Part shown: one piece after another, positions 32,765 to 40,831 of the stretch | How the letters are laid out: each line of letters begins with the position of its first letter | How positions within the stretch are numbered: position 1 is the stretch's first letter | Assembly (NCBI GenBank): GCA_020025075.1 | Contig: JAHHSR010000008.1 | Span: forward strand, 1-45,920 | Direction: 5' to 3' | Length of the DNA stretch: 45,920 nucleotides | DNA from: Pectinatus sp. | Lineage (GTDB): Bacteria > Bacillota > Negativicutes > Selenomonadales > Selenomonadaceae | Translations under genes and position numbers: made by a program | Notes under the pieces: model-generated | What the model saw: the letters and a program-made list of their open reading frames with translations, nothing else | Told to the model about the DNA's origin: nothing | Database searches by the model: none

Positions 32765-34756
32765 TTATTTTTTTATTTTCAAATGCACGCGCATGATGTT
32801 ATCGATGACATAATCAGTTACAGATTTAACTTCCTGCAAATGTCTCTTGCCCATCTTGCCTTCTTTTTCCAGCTCATCTTGCAATTTAAGCGCATCATCA
32901 ATAGCCTGTCTTTGCTGTCTGTCACTTTCCACAGCTGAGGCTGCTGGCGAAACGATAATCACATTATTTTTGTCTGTCTGAAGAAAATCGTGTATCTTAT
33001 CGGCCGTCGTAACCGATTTGTCCTCTTCAGGACTCATATCTACACTTGGCATACTGCTTGCCAGCTGGCTAAGCGGAATGAGACCGCCACCGCGCACCTC
33101 TAGCGTCATATCTCCCTCCGGCTGATTTTGGGGAATCACAAAGGGAATGAGTATCTGCTGATCGGGTTTACGATATGGCCTTAAAACAATCTTTAGGTTT
33201 ACCGTCTGGCCGGGCTTTAAGGTGCGCTTATCAGGAAAAACGCTGATTATAGAGGCCGTGCGACGCTGTGGCGTATAATCAAGATGCAATTTAATCCCCG
33301 TCACATTGCATTGCCTTTTCATATCAGAGGTAATCAAGGAAAGCACCTGTCCAAGCTCAGAGACAGCAAACTGGCCTACGTCGCCGTTATCGTAAAACAT
33401 ATTCGTGCGCTCGATTTTGCCGCTTGGCACGGCATTGCTCATAATTGTAAAAGAGGCAGTAGCCGTGCCGCTGCCGAGCCGGTCTATCGTACGGCTTAAC
33501 GCCCCATAGCCAAGGCTTACGGCAAGCTTAGGAAGCATTTCCTCGTCATAGGCAATATTGACGCCATAAATATCGCTGACATTTTTATTTTCATCATCAA
33601 CCGTAATCTTCATCGGCACGGTTTGCGGGAACTGGCCAATAATGCCCGTCACGCCCGTATAGCGGTCCTGGTTTATGCGACCAATAATCGGCCCAAAAGA
33701 CGCTACTTTTTCGCCGTTTAAAAGCCCCTTTACAGAGCCGATGACGTCAGCCTTAGTCATGAAATAGTTGACATTGCCACGGTAAGTAAAGGGATGACCG
33801 AAGGCCACCACCTTATCACCATCAATAGCCGTTACCGTGCCGACGGCGCCAAGATAAAAATCGCCATAAGTAAGCGCCACGCCAACAGAGCTTCCCGGCT
33901 GAAGTCCCGTATTGCCTAAAAGGCAGATGCCATCATCAATAGCACCGCCAGCAGCTGCTCCATAAGGAGAAAAGCCCAAAGGTGCAAGGTTCTTTTTCAG
34001 GAAGCTAAGCGAAGCTGCATCAAAGCCGCTCGCCAAAATCGGTACGGGCGAGGCATAGGATAAAGCGGGAGCTGCCGCACTATCCATGCGATTTTTGAAA
34101 ACTGCCGGCACGCTTTGCTCATCCTGGTTTACGGTCGGCATCTTTTCTATCTTTTGCGGCTTTTTCATTCTTCTTACGCTCGGCACTTCTTGAGCTATTT
34201 TTTCATCGGGCGGCAAGGTATCTTCATAATCTTGCTTTATCTTCTTGATTCGTTCGTCTATATCTTCTTCTTGCTTCTTTTTTGCCTTTTCGTCATTGGG
34301 CTTGCCAATTTCAATTCCTTTTGGTCGTGGCATATCTGCCAGCGGGTCAGGCAGCTCCCAAAGCTCTATCATCGGCTCAATGGGTGTAATATAAAAGATA
34401 TAGGGTGTCGTATCCCGTCCCACGCCACGTGCCACAGCACCGATGAGATGACCATCAACATAGACGGGACTGCCACTCATGCCGTGAATGACGCCATTGG
34501 TATCATCGACAATCGGACCATAGGCACGCGCCAAAATCTGTTTGGGCGCCCCCTTGCCATTATCAGCAACGCCTATAATCTCGACACCAAAATCGACAAT
34601 CTTATTCCCCTTTATAACGGTACGTGCCACGCCATGCATACCTGGCACGAGCTGGTCTGTCGTATAAATAGGAGGTAAGGCAGCAAAAGCGGGCGCTGTT
34701 TGCCAAAAGCTACAAGTTATCAAGAAAAAAATCATTAATTTAAAAACTCTTTGCAA
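32765..34756 (-). CDS. SpoIVB peptidase S55-domain exported protein
   Basis: The 663-residue product has a signal peptide cut after PAFA (near 25). A domain like peptidase S55 (SpoIVB) follows: DQLVPGMHGVARTVIKG, FGVEIIGVADNG, ILARAYGPIVDDTNGVIHG and the nucleophile motif HGMSGSPVYVDG with Ser95, followed by LIGAVARG. A charged linker rich in Lys, Glu and Asp (about 150-235) and a C-terminal half with beta-rich segments (PGQTVNLKIVLRPYR) complete it. Unlike SpoIVB there is no PDZ domain before the catalytic region, and the protein is about 240 residues longer. The substrate is unknown. The start is TTG 34754-34756, six bases after GAGGTG; longer frames run into an upstream terminator. Confidence 0.75.
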   Translation of the reverse strand: MQRVFKLMIFFLITCSFWQTAPAFAALPPIYTTDQLVPGMHGVARTVIKGNKIVDFGVEIIGVADNGKGAPKQILARAYGPIVDDTNGVIHGMSGSPVYVDGHLIGAVARGVGRDTTPYIFYITPIEPMIELWELPDPLADMPRPKGIEIGKPNDEKAKKKQEEDIDERIKKIKQDYEDTLPPDEKIAQEVPSVRRMKKPQKIEKMPTVNQDEQSVPAVFKNRMDSAAAPALSYASPVPILASGFDAASLSFLKKNLAPLGFSPYGAAAGGAIDDGICLLGNTGLQPGSSVGVALTYGDFYLGAVGTVTAIDGDKVVAFGHPFTYRGNVNYFMTKADVIGSVKGLLNGEKVASFGPIIGRINQDRYTGVTGIIGQFPQTVPMKITVDDENKNVSDIYGVNIAYDEEMLPKLAVSLGYGALSRTIDRLGSGTATASFTIMSNAVPSGKIERTNMFYDNGDVGQFAVSELGQVLSLITSDMKRQCNVTGIKLHLDYTPQRRTASIISVFPDKRTLKPGQTVNLKIVLRPYRKPDQQILIPFVIPQNQPEGDMTLEVRGGGLIPLSQLASSMPSVDMSPEEDKSVTTADKIHDFLQTDKNNVIIVSPAASAVESDRQQRQAIDDALKLQDELEKEGKMGKRHLQEVKSVTDYVIDNIMRVHLKIKK

Positions 34757-34827
34757 AAACTTCACCTCGATACATTTTGACCTTCTTCCTGCCCTAAAGC
34801 AGAAAGGGGCACAACATCCTCTTAGAC

Positions 34828-34857
34828 AAAAAGCCGCCACAGTTAAAAGGCGGCGGC
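34828..34857 (-). terminator. Intrinsic terminator after the biotinyl-lipoyl-like gene
   Basis: On the minus strand GCCGCC (plus 34849-34854) and GGCGGC (plus 34833-34838) form a six-pair G-C stem with a 10-base loop, followed by five T. It lies 12 bases past the preceding stop. The 70 bases between it and the S55-type gene contain no convincing promoter. Confidence 0.75.
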
Positions 34858-34869
34858 CAGAATTAGCGG

Positions 34870-35172
34870 TTAATGCAGCGGCTGCAACTTCACTACCACT
34901 TCCCCTTCTTTTACGGTGTCACCAGGCTTTACAAGCACTGCTTGCACCGTGCCATCAGCAGAAGCGCGGCTAGCTGACGCATCACCTGTCAGAGTGGCAA
35001 TGTTGATTAAGGAGCTGCCCTGCTTTACCTGTGTTCCCACTGGCACTGTCCATGAAACATTGCCATTTAAAACGGAGGTTTCCTCTATAAGAGATGCAGC
35101 ACTAGCGCCATGATACCAAGCAAAAGCCAGGCAAAGCGCCAAAAGCACAATCGTATAAGCATACCTTTTCAT
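34870..35172 (-). CDS. Small exported biotinyl-lipoyl-like (HlyD-type) protein
   Basis: This 100-residue protein starts with a signal peptide or anchor (YAYTIVLLALCLAFAWYHGASA). It carries one barrel-sandwich hybrid domain: VPVGTQVKQGSSLINIATL and SRASADGTVQAVLVKPGDTVKEGEVVVKL, the repeated GxxVKxGxxL pattern of lipoyl and HlyD domains. The modified Lys motif is absent (SADGTV in its place), so it is probably not lipoylated or biotinylated but resembles the sandwich domain of membrane fusion proteins without their helices. The role is unknown. ATG 35170-35172 lies eight bases after GAGGGGGGA. It is 66 bases after the glycosidase gene and probably co-transcribed with it. Confidence 0.7.
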   Translation of the reverse strand: MKRYAYTIVLLALCLAFAWYHGASAASLIEETSVLNGNVSWTVPVGTQVKQGSSLINIATLTGDASASRASADGTVQAVLVKPGDTVKEGEVVVKLQPLH

Positions 35173-35238
35173 AATCAAATCCCCCCTCACTTTTTCTTAT
35201 CAATAGTTTGAATTATATTCTCGTTTTTGTCAACATAT

Positions 35239-36687
35239 TTATTGTGCGCCAGCACTAAGAGGCACTGCCGCAAGGGATGCTCCAACATAGCGCTGCGAGC
35301 CATCAGAAGGTGAGTTGACCACATCGCCATTTACAACCATTTCCGATGAGCCGCCGCCATCAAAATTGACAGCGTCACGCGCGCCAAACTTTAAGAGCAG
35401 TTCAGCAAGCCCCTGCAAGGTAAGTCCTCTGCTTTGCGCTTGACGGCCATCGACTACAAGCATGAGAACATGACTAGCAGCCGTTATGCCGACGGCCGTA
35501 CGCGGTGCGCGTCCCCATGTGACATCACCGCCTATTTGTTCAGCAGCAGAAGTAATGTCTATCTTGCCATCGCGCAAGAGGCGCGGCCCGACACCGACAA
35601 TTTGCGTCGCACCTTGCCAAATAGGCTCTAACCCATTGGAAATCGTCACGGCATCGCCCACTTTAAGTTCCTTTAGCGCCTGGGCCATCGTGCCACGCGC
35701 CGATAAGACTGTACTGTCAGGGCCAAGCGGCGAATCATTCGTCAATATCTTCGTCACATGACCATCTTCTACGGTATATTCCATGCTGCCATCTATATTT
35801 TCCGTCCCCGTGCTATTGCCATAAAAGGAATTATAGGCAACAAGCGAATTATCCGTGCGCGAGCAGTTGACGCCAGCTAAAGGAAAATCCCCCTGCGACG
35901 TATGCACGGAGCCGTTATAAGTGACCGTGGCAATAATTGGCTTTCCTTGGGCATTGATACCAAACGCCGTGCGCGGCAGATAGGTCGTGCTAGCAATTGT
36001 GCCATCAATCATCGTCAAGCCATAAAGCGTCTTATAGCCGCCAAAATACGATGAATTTATCGCTACGGGCGCATTATAATACTCGGCCATGGCCTGAACC
36101 GTATTTTTCCCCAAAGTTCTGCCACCGCCCAGTACCGGAATGAGCTCATATTTGCTGGGGTCCACATCCGCCAAATATGCCGTCAGATTGCCGCTTCCAT
36201 CATGGCGAAAATACTTCGTGTAGATAAGCCCCGGCGCAATTTGCTGTACATCTTTCGTTTCATACTCACGGCTAATATCGATGAAAATGCGGCTTGGGTT
36301 AGAAAGTTCATCAATATGGTAATCAGGATTGGCTACCGTATCAATTACAACTTTTGTGCCTTGCGGAGAAGAGCTAACCGTAAAGCCTTGCACAGTCTGC
36401 GTGCCGAGCGTTGCGCTTGACTTTATGCCCGCTACGGAAACTTTGTCAAAGCGCAAAATGATTTGCTTCTTTTGCGCATTTTGACTGACCATATAATGCG
36501 GCATCTTATTAAACTGAAAGACAATTCTCACGCGCTGCGGTGTAATCCCCGTACGCACTTGCTCAAGGCTCATGGCCTGCGCAGCAAAAACAGGCGGCGT
36601 AAGCTTTATTGGCGCTGCCATAGCGCTTTTCAAAAAACTCGTGCCCAACAAAAGTACAAGCAGTGGCCACAAATATTTTTTCTTCAT
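35239..36687 (-). CDS. AMIN-like domain plus phosphodiester glycosidase (NAGPA) protein
   Basis: The 482-residue product has a signal peptide ending SAMAAP (near 25). An AMIN-like beta domain follows (about 48-145, RVRIVFQFNKMPHYMV, IILRFDKVSV, PSRIFIDISR), then a C-terminal NAGPA/DUF2233 phosphodiester glycosidase domain (about 165-480). The latter shows AINSSYFGGYKTLYGLTM, GRAPRTAVGI, LMLVVDGRQAQSRGLTLQGL and the active-site block VNFDGGGSSEMVVNG near 438-452. Known relatives remove GlcNAc from phosphodiesters; bacterial targets are mostly unknown. AMIN domains place proteins at peptidoglycan. Two ATGs share one AGAGGAGA; I prefer the second (10 bases) over the first (2 bases). It starts after the flagellar terminator. 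Confidence 0.85.
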   Translation of the reverse strand: MKKKYLWPLLVLLLGTSFLKSAMAAPIKLTPPVFAAQAMSLEQVRTGITPQRVRIVFQFNKMPHYMVSQNAQKKQIILRFDKVSVAGIKSSATLGTQTVQGFTVSSSPQGTKVVIDTVANPDYHIDELSNPSRIFIDISREYETKDVQQIAPGLIYTKYFRHDGSGNLTAYLADVDPSKYELIPVLGGGRTLGKNTVQAMAEYYNAPVAINSSYFGGYKTLYGLTMIDGTIASTTYLPRTAFGINAQGKPIIATVTYNGSVHTSQGDFPLAGVNCSRTDNSLVAYNSFYGNSTGTENIDGSMEYTVEDGHVTKILTNDSPLGPDSTVLSARGTMAQALKELKVGDAVTISNGLEPIWQGATQIVGVGPRLLRDGKIDITSAAEQIGGDVTWGRAPRTAVGITAASHVLMLVVDGRQAQSRGLTLQGLAELLLKFGARDAVNFDGGGSSEMVVNGDVVNSPSDGSQRYVGASLAAVPLSAGAQ

Positions 36688-36707
36688 GCCAAGCATTCTC
36701 CTCTGCT

Positions 36708-36753
36708 AAAAAAGCCAAAAGGCCGAGCCAGCAATACGCCGTCGCGGCCTTTT
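36708..36753 (-). terminator. Terminator after the flagellar operon
   Basis: On the minus strand AAAAGGCCG (plus 36745-36753) and CGGCCTTTT (plus 36717-36725) make an exact nine-pair stem around a 19-base loop, with six T (plus 36708-36713 are A) three bases beyond. It lies 24 bases past the flgJ stop and 20 bases before the glycosidase ATG, so the glycosidase promoter must overlap it or read-through supplies expression. Confidence 0.7.
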
Positions 36754-36777
36754 AGCATTATTATGCGCAAGCGCGCA

Positions 36778-37182
36778 TCAAAATTTTTTGAGACGGTTAT
36801 CAAAAGGCACCTGGCGCAAATCACCCGGTCGTCCTTCATTTTGATGATGAATCTGCCTATACATCATATCGGCAAGTCCGACACCACCACAAGCAGCCAG
36901 TTTTTTGGTCAATGCCGTATAGCGCATCGACTGCAAAATCTGGTCTTCATTGGAATCGCCAAAAAGCGAGTCCTTAGGCACTGTCTTTCTCATTTCCTTG
37001 AGCATTAAATCCAAAAACAGTGCTTCAAACTGCTCGCAGGCATCTTTTAGCTTTTTATCGCCAGCATCTAAGGCGACATTTTTTTTACTGCTGCATACTG
37101 CGGCCAATTGCTTGGCCTCACGCGCCTGGCGCATCTGTTCAAGTCCAGGCTGCATTGTCAGCGGGCTTATCGTATTCAACAA
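36778..37182 (-). CDS. flgJ: FlgJ-type rod-binding protein (no muramidase domain)
   Basis: This 134-residue protein matches the N-terminal rod-binding half of FlgJ: LKDACEQFEALFLDLMLKEM, RKTVPKDSLFGDSNEDQIL and the LTKKLAACGGVGLADMMYRQ block. The peptidoglycan hydrolase domain of E. coli FlgJ (313 residues) is missing, as in many Firmicutes and alpha-proteobacteria, so another enzyme must open the wall for the rod. Start is one of two adjacent TTG codons (37182 or 37179), about ten bases after GGAAGG. It is 24 bases after flgI and ends the flagellar operon. Confidence 0.88.
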   Translation of the reverse strand: MLNTISPLTMQPGLEQMRQAREAKQLAAVCSSKKNVALDAGDKKLKDACEQFEALFLDLMLKEMRKTVPKDSLFGDSNEDQILQSMRYTALTKKLAACGGVGLADMMYRQIHHQNEGRPGDLRQVPFDNRLKKF

Positions 37183-37206
37183 AATTATCAGCCTTCCTTT
37201 TAATTT

Positions 37207-38313
37207 TTAGATAACCTCAAGCTGGGCATGAAGCGCGCCAGCATCCTTCATAGCCTGCAATATCGAAATAATGTCGCGCGGCGTAGCGCCAACAGCATTT
37301 AAGGCGCCGACAACATCATTGACATCGGCTGTGGAATCCAAAACGACGGTACTAGCTTTTTGCGCCTTGACCTGTGTCGATTTATTTTTCGTTACAATCG
37401 TGCTGCCAAGACTATATGGCGCCGGCTGATAAACATCTGTCTTGCGCTCAATATTGATACTCAGACCACCTTGCGCAATTGCTACCTTATTGACGGTAAT
37501 ATTGCCGCCCATGACAATCGTCCCTGTACGTTCATTGACAACGACTTTAGCCACAGCATCGGGTATGACAGATAGATTTTCGATATTTGAAATAAAACCT
37601 ACTACATTATTTTGGTAATAAGGCGGTATCGTTACATCTACCTCACCAGGATTGACTGCCGAAGCGCCACCATAAGAAGAATTTATCGCCTGAGCAATGC
37701 GCGCTGCCGTAGAAAAATCAGGCGTATTAAGGCTCAGAACAATTTTCCCATTTTGGCCGATGCCATCGCTGACACCCCGCTCGATAATGGCACCGCCAGA
37801 AGCAATGCCTACCGTCGTGATATTTTTACTCTGTCCTCCTGCCGAGTAACCGCCTGTTGCAATTGGTCCTTGTGCCACGGCATAAACTTGGCCATTGCCA
37901 GCCCTAAGCGGTGTCTGCAACAAAACGCCGCCCGCAAGGCTCTTAGCGTCCCCCATCGAAGAAGCTGTAAAGTCTATGCGCTCACCGAGATGGGCAAACG
38001 GCGGCAGCGTAGCCGTAACCATAACTGCTGCCACATTCTTTGTTTTCAATGTGGTAGGATTTATCTTCAGGCCAAAGTCCTGCAGCATATTTGCTACAGA
38101 AGTCACCGTTTCCAATGTCTTATTGGAGTCGCCTGTACCAGGAAGACCAACGACAATGCCGTAACCGATGAGCTGGTTGGAGCGCATTCCTTCGACCTGC
38201 GTGATATCCTTAATCTTAGCTCCCATAAAATTGCCATCTGCCAGGCAGCTTGCACTGCTGCCCAGCAAAAATAGCATCAAGGCCGCCAAAGCGGCAATTA
38301 TTCTCTTACGCAT
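37207..38313 (-). CDS. flgI: FlgI, flagellar P-ring protein
   Basis: This 368-residue protein has a signal peptide (MRKRIIAALAALMLFLLGSS, cut near SCLA) and matches FlgI throughout: IKDITQVEGMRSNQLIGYGI, VVGLPGTGDSNKTLE, NVAAVMVTATLPPFAHLGER, and VVVNERTGTIVMGGNITVNK. FlgI forms the ring around the rod in the peptidoglycan layer, a part absent from Gram-positive flagella, so it supports a diderm envelope. ATG 38311-38313 lies eight bases after AGGAG. It starts 11 bases after flgH. The Ala codons of the signal sequence form a five-pair hairpin at 38282-38295. Confidence 0.95.
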   Translation of the reverse strand: MRKRIIAALAALMLFLLGSSASCLADGNFMGAKIKDITQVEGMRSNQLIGYGIVVGLPGTGDSNKTLETVTSVANMLQDFGLKINPTTLKTKNVAAVMVTATLPPFAHLGERIDFTASSMGDAKSLAGGVLLQTPLRAGNGQVYAVAQGPIATGGYSAGGQSKNITTVGIASGGAIIERGVSDGIGQNGKIVLSLNTPDFSTAARIAQAINSSYGGASAVNPGEVDVTIPPYYQNNVVGFISNIENLSVIPDAVAKVVVNERTGTIVMGGNITVNKVAIAQGGLSINIERKTDVYQPAPYSLGSTIVTKNKSTQVKAQKASTVVLDSTADVNDVVGALNAVGATPRDIISILQAMKDAGALHAQLEVI

Positions 38314-38324
38314 CAAAAAAGCTC

Positions 38325-38933
38325 CTAAAATAGTATATTAAATAGCTGCGTCAGGATACCTTCATGCTGTTTAGCGCTCAAAGGTCCCTTGCCGTCAAAG
38401 CGTATCGATGCATCAGAAACGAGAGAAGACGGTACCGTATTGTTATACGAAACATCTTCTGGACGCACAACACCGCGAATCGTTATCTTGCGCAGCTCCT
38501 TATTTTGCCAAATCGATTGCGTGCCTTCAACAACCATATTGCCATTGGGCTGCAAGGCTATTACCTTGACGGTGAGCTGAGCACTTACCGTATTGACATC
38601 ATTCATCGAGCCATTAGCCTTAAAGCTATCACTTTGTGAGCCGCTCGCGGCAGACAAAAATGTCAACAGCCCCGTCCCGGCGCTAAGTGATGTGCTGCCG
38701 GCCTTTGCATTGCTCGTCGATTTTTTGACACTCGTCGTACTGGTCTGATTGACGAGAATCGTCAATATATCCCCGACATTATGCGCGCGGTGGTCAGCAA
38801 ACCAGTTGGCAGAGCCAGAAAGGCTGCCATTTGATGACCAAAGTGACTGTGCCTGTACTATTTTACCGGCTGAAATGAAAGCCAAAGAAAAAAGCAGCAC
38901 TCCCAAAAATACAGTCATAAGCTTTTTTTTCAT
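38325..38933 (-). CDS. flgH: FlgH, flagellar L-ring protein (no lipobox)
   Basis: This 202-residue protein matches FlgH: SLWSSNGSLSGSANWFADHR, HNVGDILTILVNQTS, ANGSMNDVNTVSAQLTVKVI, LQPNGNMVVEGTQSIWQNKE and IRGVVRPEDVSYNNTVPSS. FlgH forms the outer-membrane ring. In E. coli FlgH is a lipoprotein, but the signal region here (up to KIVQAQ near 29) contains no Cys, so it looks like an ordinary signal peptidase I substrate. Length is near the usual 220-235. It has GGTGAAAAG before the ATG and lies 12 bases after flgA. Confidence 0.94.
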   Translation of the reverse strand: MKKKLMTVFLGVLLFSLAFISAGKIVQAQSLWSSNGSLSGSANWFADHRAHNVGDILTILVNQTSTTSVKKSTSNAKAGSTSLSAGTGLLTFLSAASGSQSDSFKANGSMNDVNTVSAQLTVKVIALQPNGNMVVEGTQSIWQNKELRKITIRGVVRPEDVSYNNTVPSSLVSDASIRFDGKGPLSAKQHEGILTQLFNILF

Positions 38934-38945
38934 CTTTTCACCTGC

Positions 38946-39935
38946 CTAATCTGACATATCCACCTCAACGGTATGGCTATCGATAACCTTCCCGCTGAGG
39001 ATTGCCCCTGTCCTTACATTTTTTACCTTTATGTACTCGTCCTTTCTCCCATTGGACTGAGCTATTCCTTCCGCCTGCGCTACAATCGGCCCTTGCTGCG
39101 CCCTTATATAAATACGACTGCCAATTTTGATGATAATTGGCTTTGCTAAAATATCGTCGCGCAAAATCTCGCCCGGCTCTAAAGGATAATAAGAAAATCT
39201 GCCTATGGCCTGCTGTGGGTCCGTGATATATAGTGTGCCATTATTATTTATCGGCTTGCTCACAACGCGCAAATCCTGCATGGTGAGCACTTCATTGGCC
39301 TTGACAAAATGAGCGGCCGTAACAACATCACCATAGACATCAAGCTGCACACGGCAAATCGCCCGTCCTTCAGGCTGTCCTTTTACCTTGATATAGATAT
39401 AGACCAGCGTAGGTGCTGAGTACCTTACGCCAAACGGCAAATCCGTCTCGAATGTGAGCTTGCCGGGTGGCAAAACCATATCGCGCGGCGTACCGAGTAT
39501 TTTAAGTTTCCACTTGCGCTTTTCACCGCTCGCTAAAACTTGCTTTTTCACCGCCTCTTCGGCAATCTCGCCGAGCCTTTGTCCTGTAAGTGTCTGACTG
39601 GCACGCACTACGGTAACTTCCTTGGGTATCGACCAGCTTATATTAGAAGTATCGACGCCAGAAGCTCTGATTTTCAAGCGCAAAACGTAATCCGACAAAA
39701 CTCGCTTTGTGCCGGGACGGCCTAAATAGCCAAGGTTCATATGCACGAGCTGCTCATACCGCTGCGGGTCTTGACAGCTAATATTGGCTATAGAACCCAA
39801 AAGAATATCATTTCCCCAAACCGTTCCCTTTTCATTGACGCTGACATAAGCAGGAGCCTGGGCATAAGATACGGACAAAAAAGCAAAAAAGAGCATATAA
39901 CAGGCCGCCAAAAAGGCGGCCAATCTCTTTTCCAT
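38946..39935 (-). CDS. flgA: FlgA, P-ring assembly chaperone
   Basis: This 329-residue exported protein matches FlgA, the periplasmic chaperone for P-ring assembly. It has a signal peptide (AAFLAACYMLFFAFLSVSYA), a middle domain with RLKIRASGVDTSNISWSIP, and the SAF-type C-terminal domain: VVTAAHFVKANEVLTMQDL, PLEPGEILRDDILAKP, IYIRAQQGPIVAQAEGIAQ and AILSGKVIDSHTVEVDM. It is longer than E. coli FlgA (219) because of an extended N-terminal part. It is 4 bases after flgG. A strong RNA hairpin lies within its first eleven codons. Confidence 0.9.
   Translation of the reverse strand: MEKRLAAFLAACYMLFFAFLSVSYAQAPAYVSVNEKGTVWGNDILLGSIANISCQDPQRYEQLVHMNLGYLGRPGTKRVLSDYVLRLKIRASGVDTSNISWSIPKEVTVVRASQTLTGQRLGEIAEEAVKKQVLASGEKRKWKLKILGTPRDMVLPPGKLTFETDLPFGVRYSAPTLVYIYIKVKGQPEGRAICRVQLDVYGDVVTAAHFVKANEVLTMQDLRVVSKPINNNGTLYITDPQQAIGRFSYYPLEPGEILRDDILAKPIIIKIGSRIYIRAQQGPIVAQAEGIAQSNGRKDEYIKVKNVRTGAILSGKVIDSHTVEVDMSD
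39903..39921 (-). promoter_or_regulatory. GC-rich hairpin at the start of flgA
   Basis: GGCCGCC (39903-39909) and GGCGGCC (39915-39921) are exact complements around AAAAA. In the message this stem covers bases 15-33 of the flgA coding region, directly after the start codon, where a ribosome must load. It may lower flgA translation, or may simply reflect the Ala codons of the signal peptide. Confidence 0.35.
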
Positions 39936-39939
39936 GATT

Positions 39940-40734
39940 TTATCGCTTCAAATTGTTGGCAATTTCAAGCATTTGGTCGGAAGTCGTTATCGCTTTGGAG
40001 TCGGATTCATAAGAACGCTGAGCGACAATCATATTGACCATTTCTTCTGCCACCTGTACGTTGGACATTTCCAAATAGCCCTGCGTTATCGTACCTGCAC
40101 CATCTTCACCGGGATTCGTGACAATGGGTTCGCCCGAAGCTGCCGTCTGATAAAAGATATTCTTGCCCTGTGCTGAAAGGCCGGCAGGGTTCACAAAGCG
40201 TGCCACCTGAATTTGTCCGAGCTGTTCAGGAGCATTTTGTCCCGCTTCCTGTGCCGAAACCGTACCATCGGCACCGATGGTAATCGAATCACTCGGCGCA
40301 TTTTCCGGAATCGTTATCGAAGGAATGAGCGGATAACCGTCCGAGGTAACGATTTGGCGCGTGCTGTCGAGCTTAAATGAGCCATCACGCGTATAGCCCG
40401 TGCTGCCATCTGGCATCTGGATTTGGAAAAAGCCATCGCCATCGATGACCATATCCGTCTTATTGCCCGTCGATTCATAATTGCCTTGCGTAAAAATACG
40501 GTTCGTGGCAGACAATCTATCGCCGTGGCCCATTTGCATGGCCGAAGGATACATCGTATCCGGGCCGCTTGGCGCACCTGGCTCGCGCAAAGTCTGATAA
40601 ATAAGGTCCTGAAATTCAGCGCGCTGCTTTTTGTAGCCTGTCGTATTGACGTTGGCAAGGTTATTGGATATGACATCCATATTCTGCTGCTGAGTAATCA
40701 TACCCGTTGCCGCCGTCCAAAGCGATCTCATCAT
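39940..40734 (-). CDS. flgG: FlgG, flagellar distal rod protein
   Basis: This 264-residue protein has both axial-family ends: N-terminal SLWTAATGMITQQQNMDVIS with SNNLANVNTTGYKKQRAEFQ and C-terminal SNVQVAEEMVNMIVAQRSYE with SDSKAITTSDQMLEIANNL. The FlgG-specific insertion QDLIYQTLREPGAP and length (260 in E. coli) separate it from FlgF. It builds the distal rod crossing the P and L rings. ATG 40732-40734 lies nine bases after GGAGG. It is followed by flgA after 4 bases. It corresponds to FlhP in Bacillus. Confidence 0.94.
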   Translation of the reverse strand: MMRSLWTAATGMITQQQNMDVISNNLANVNTTGYKKQRAEFQDLIYQTLREPGAPSGPDTMYPSAMQMGHGDRLSATNRIFTQGNYESTGNKTDMVIDGDGFFQIQMPDGSTGYTRDGSFKLDSTRQIVTSDGYPLIPSITIPENAPSDSITIGADGTVSAQEAGQNAPEQLGQIQVARFVNPAGLSAQGKNIFYQTAASGEPIVTNPGEDGAGTITQGYLEMSNVQVAEEMVNMIVAQRSYESDSKAITTSDQMLEIANNLKR

Positions 40735-40831
40735 AGTAAAAAATCCTCCATGCTAATTTGTTTGGATTGAAATTACCCCGAAAAGAGGGAAAAACTCGTC
40801 TTTAAATATATCGGCAAAAAGGTCTTTGGGC

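Noticed and set aside
34115..34678. A 187-codon open frame on the plus strand with hydrophobic stretches
   Set aside because: Antisense to the S55-type gene; the hydrophobic residues arise from the complementary strand of a charged Lys/Glu linker.
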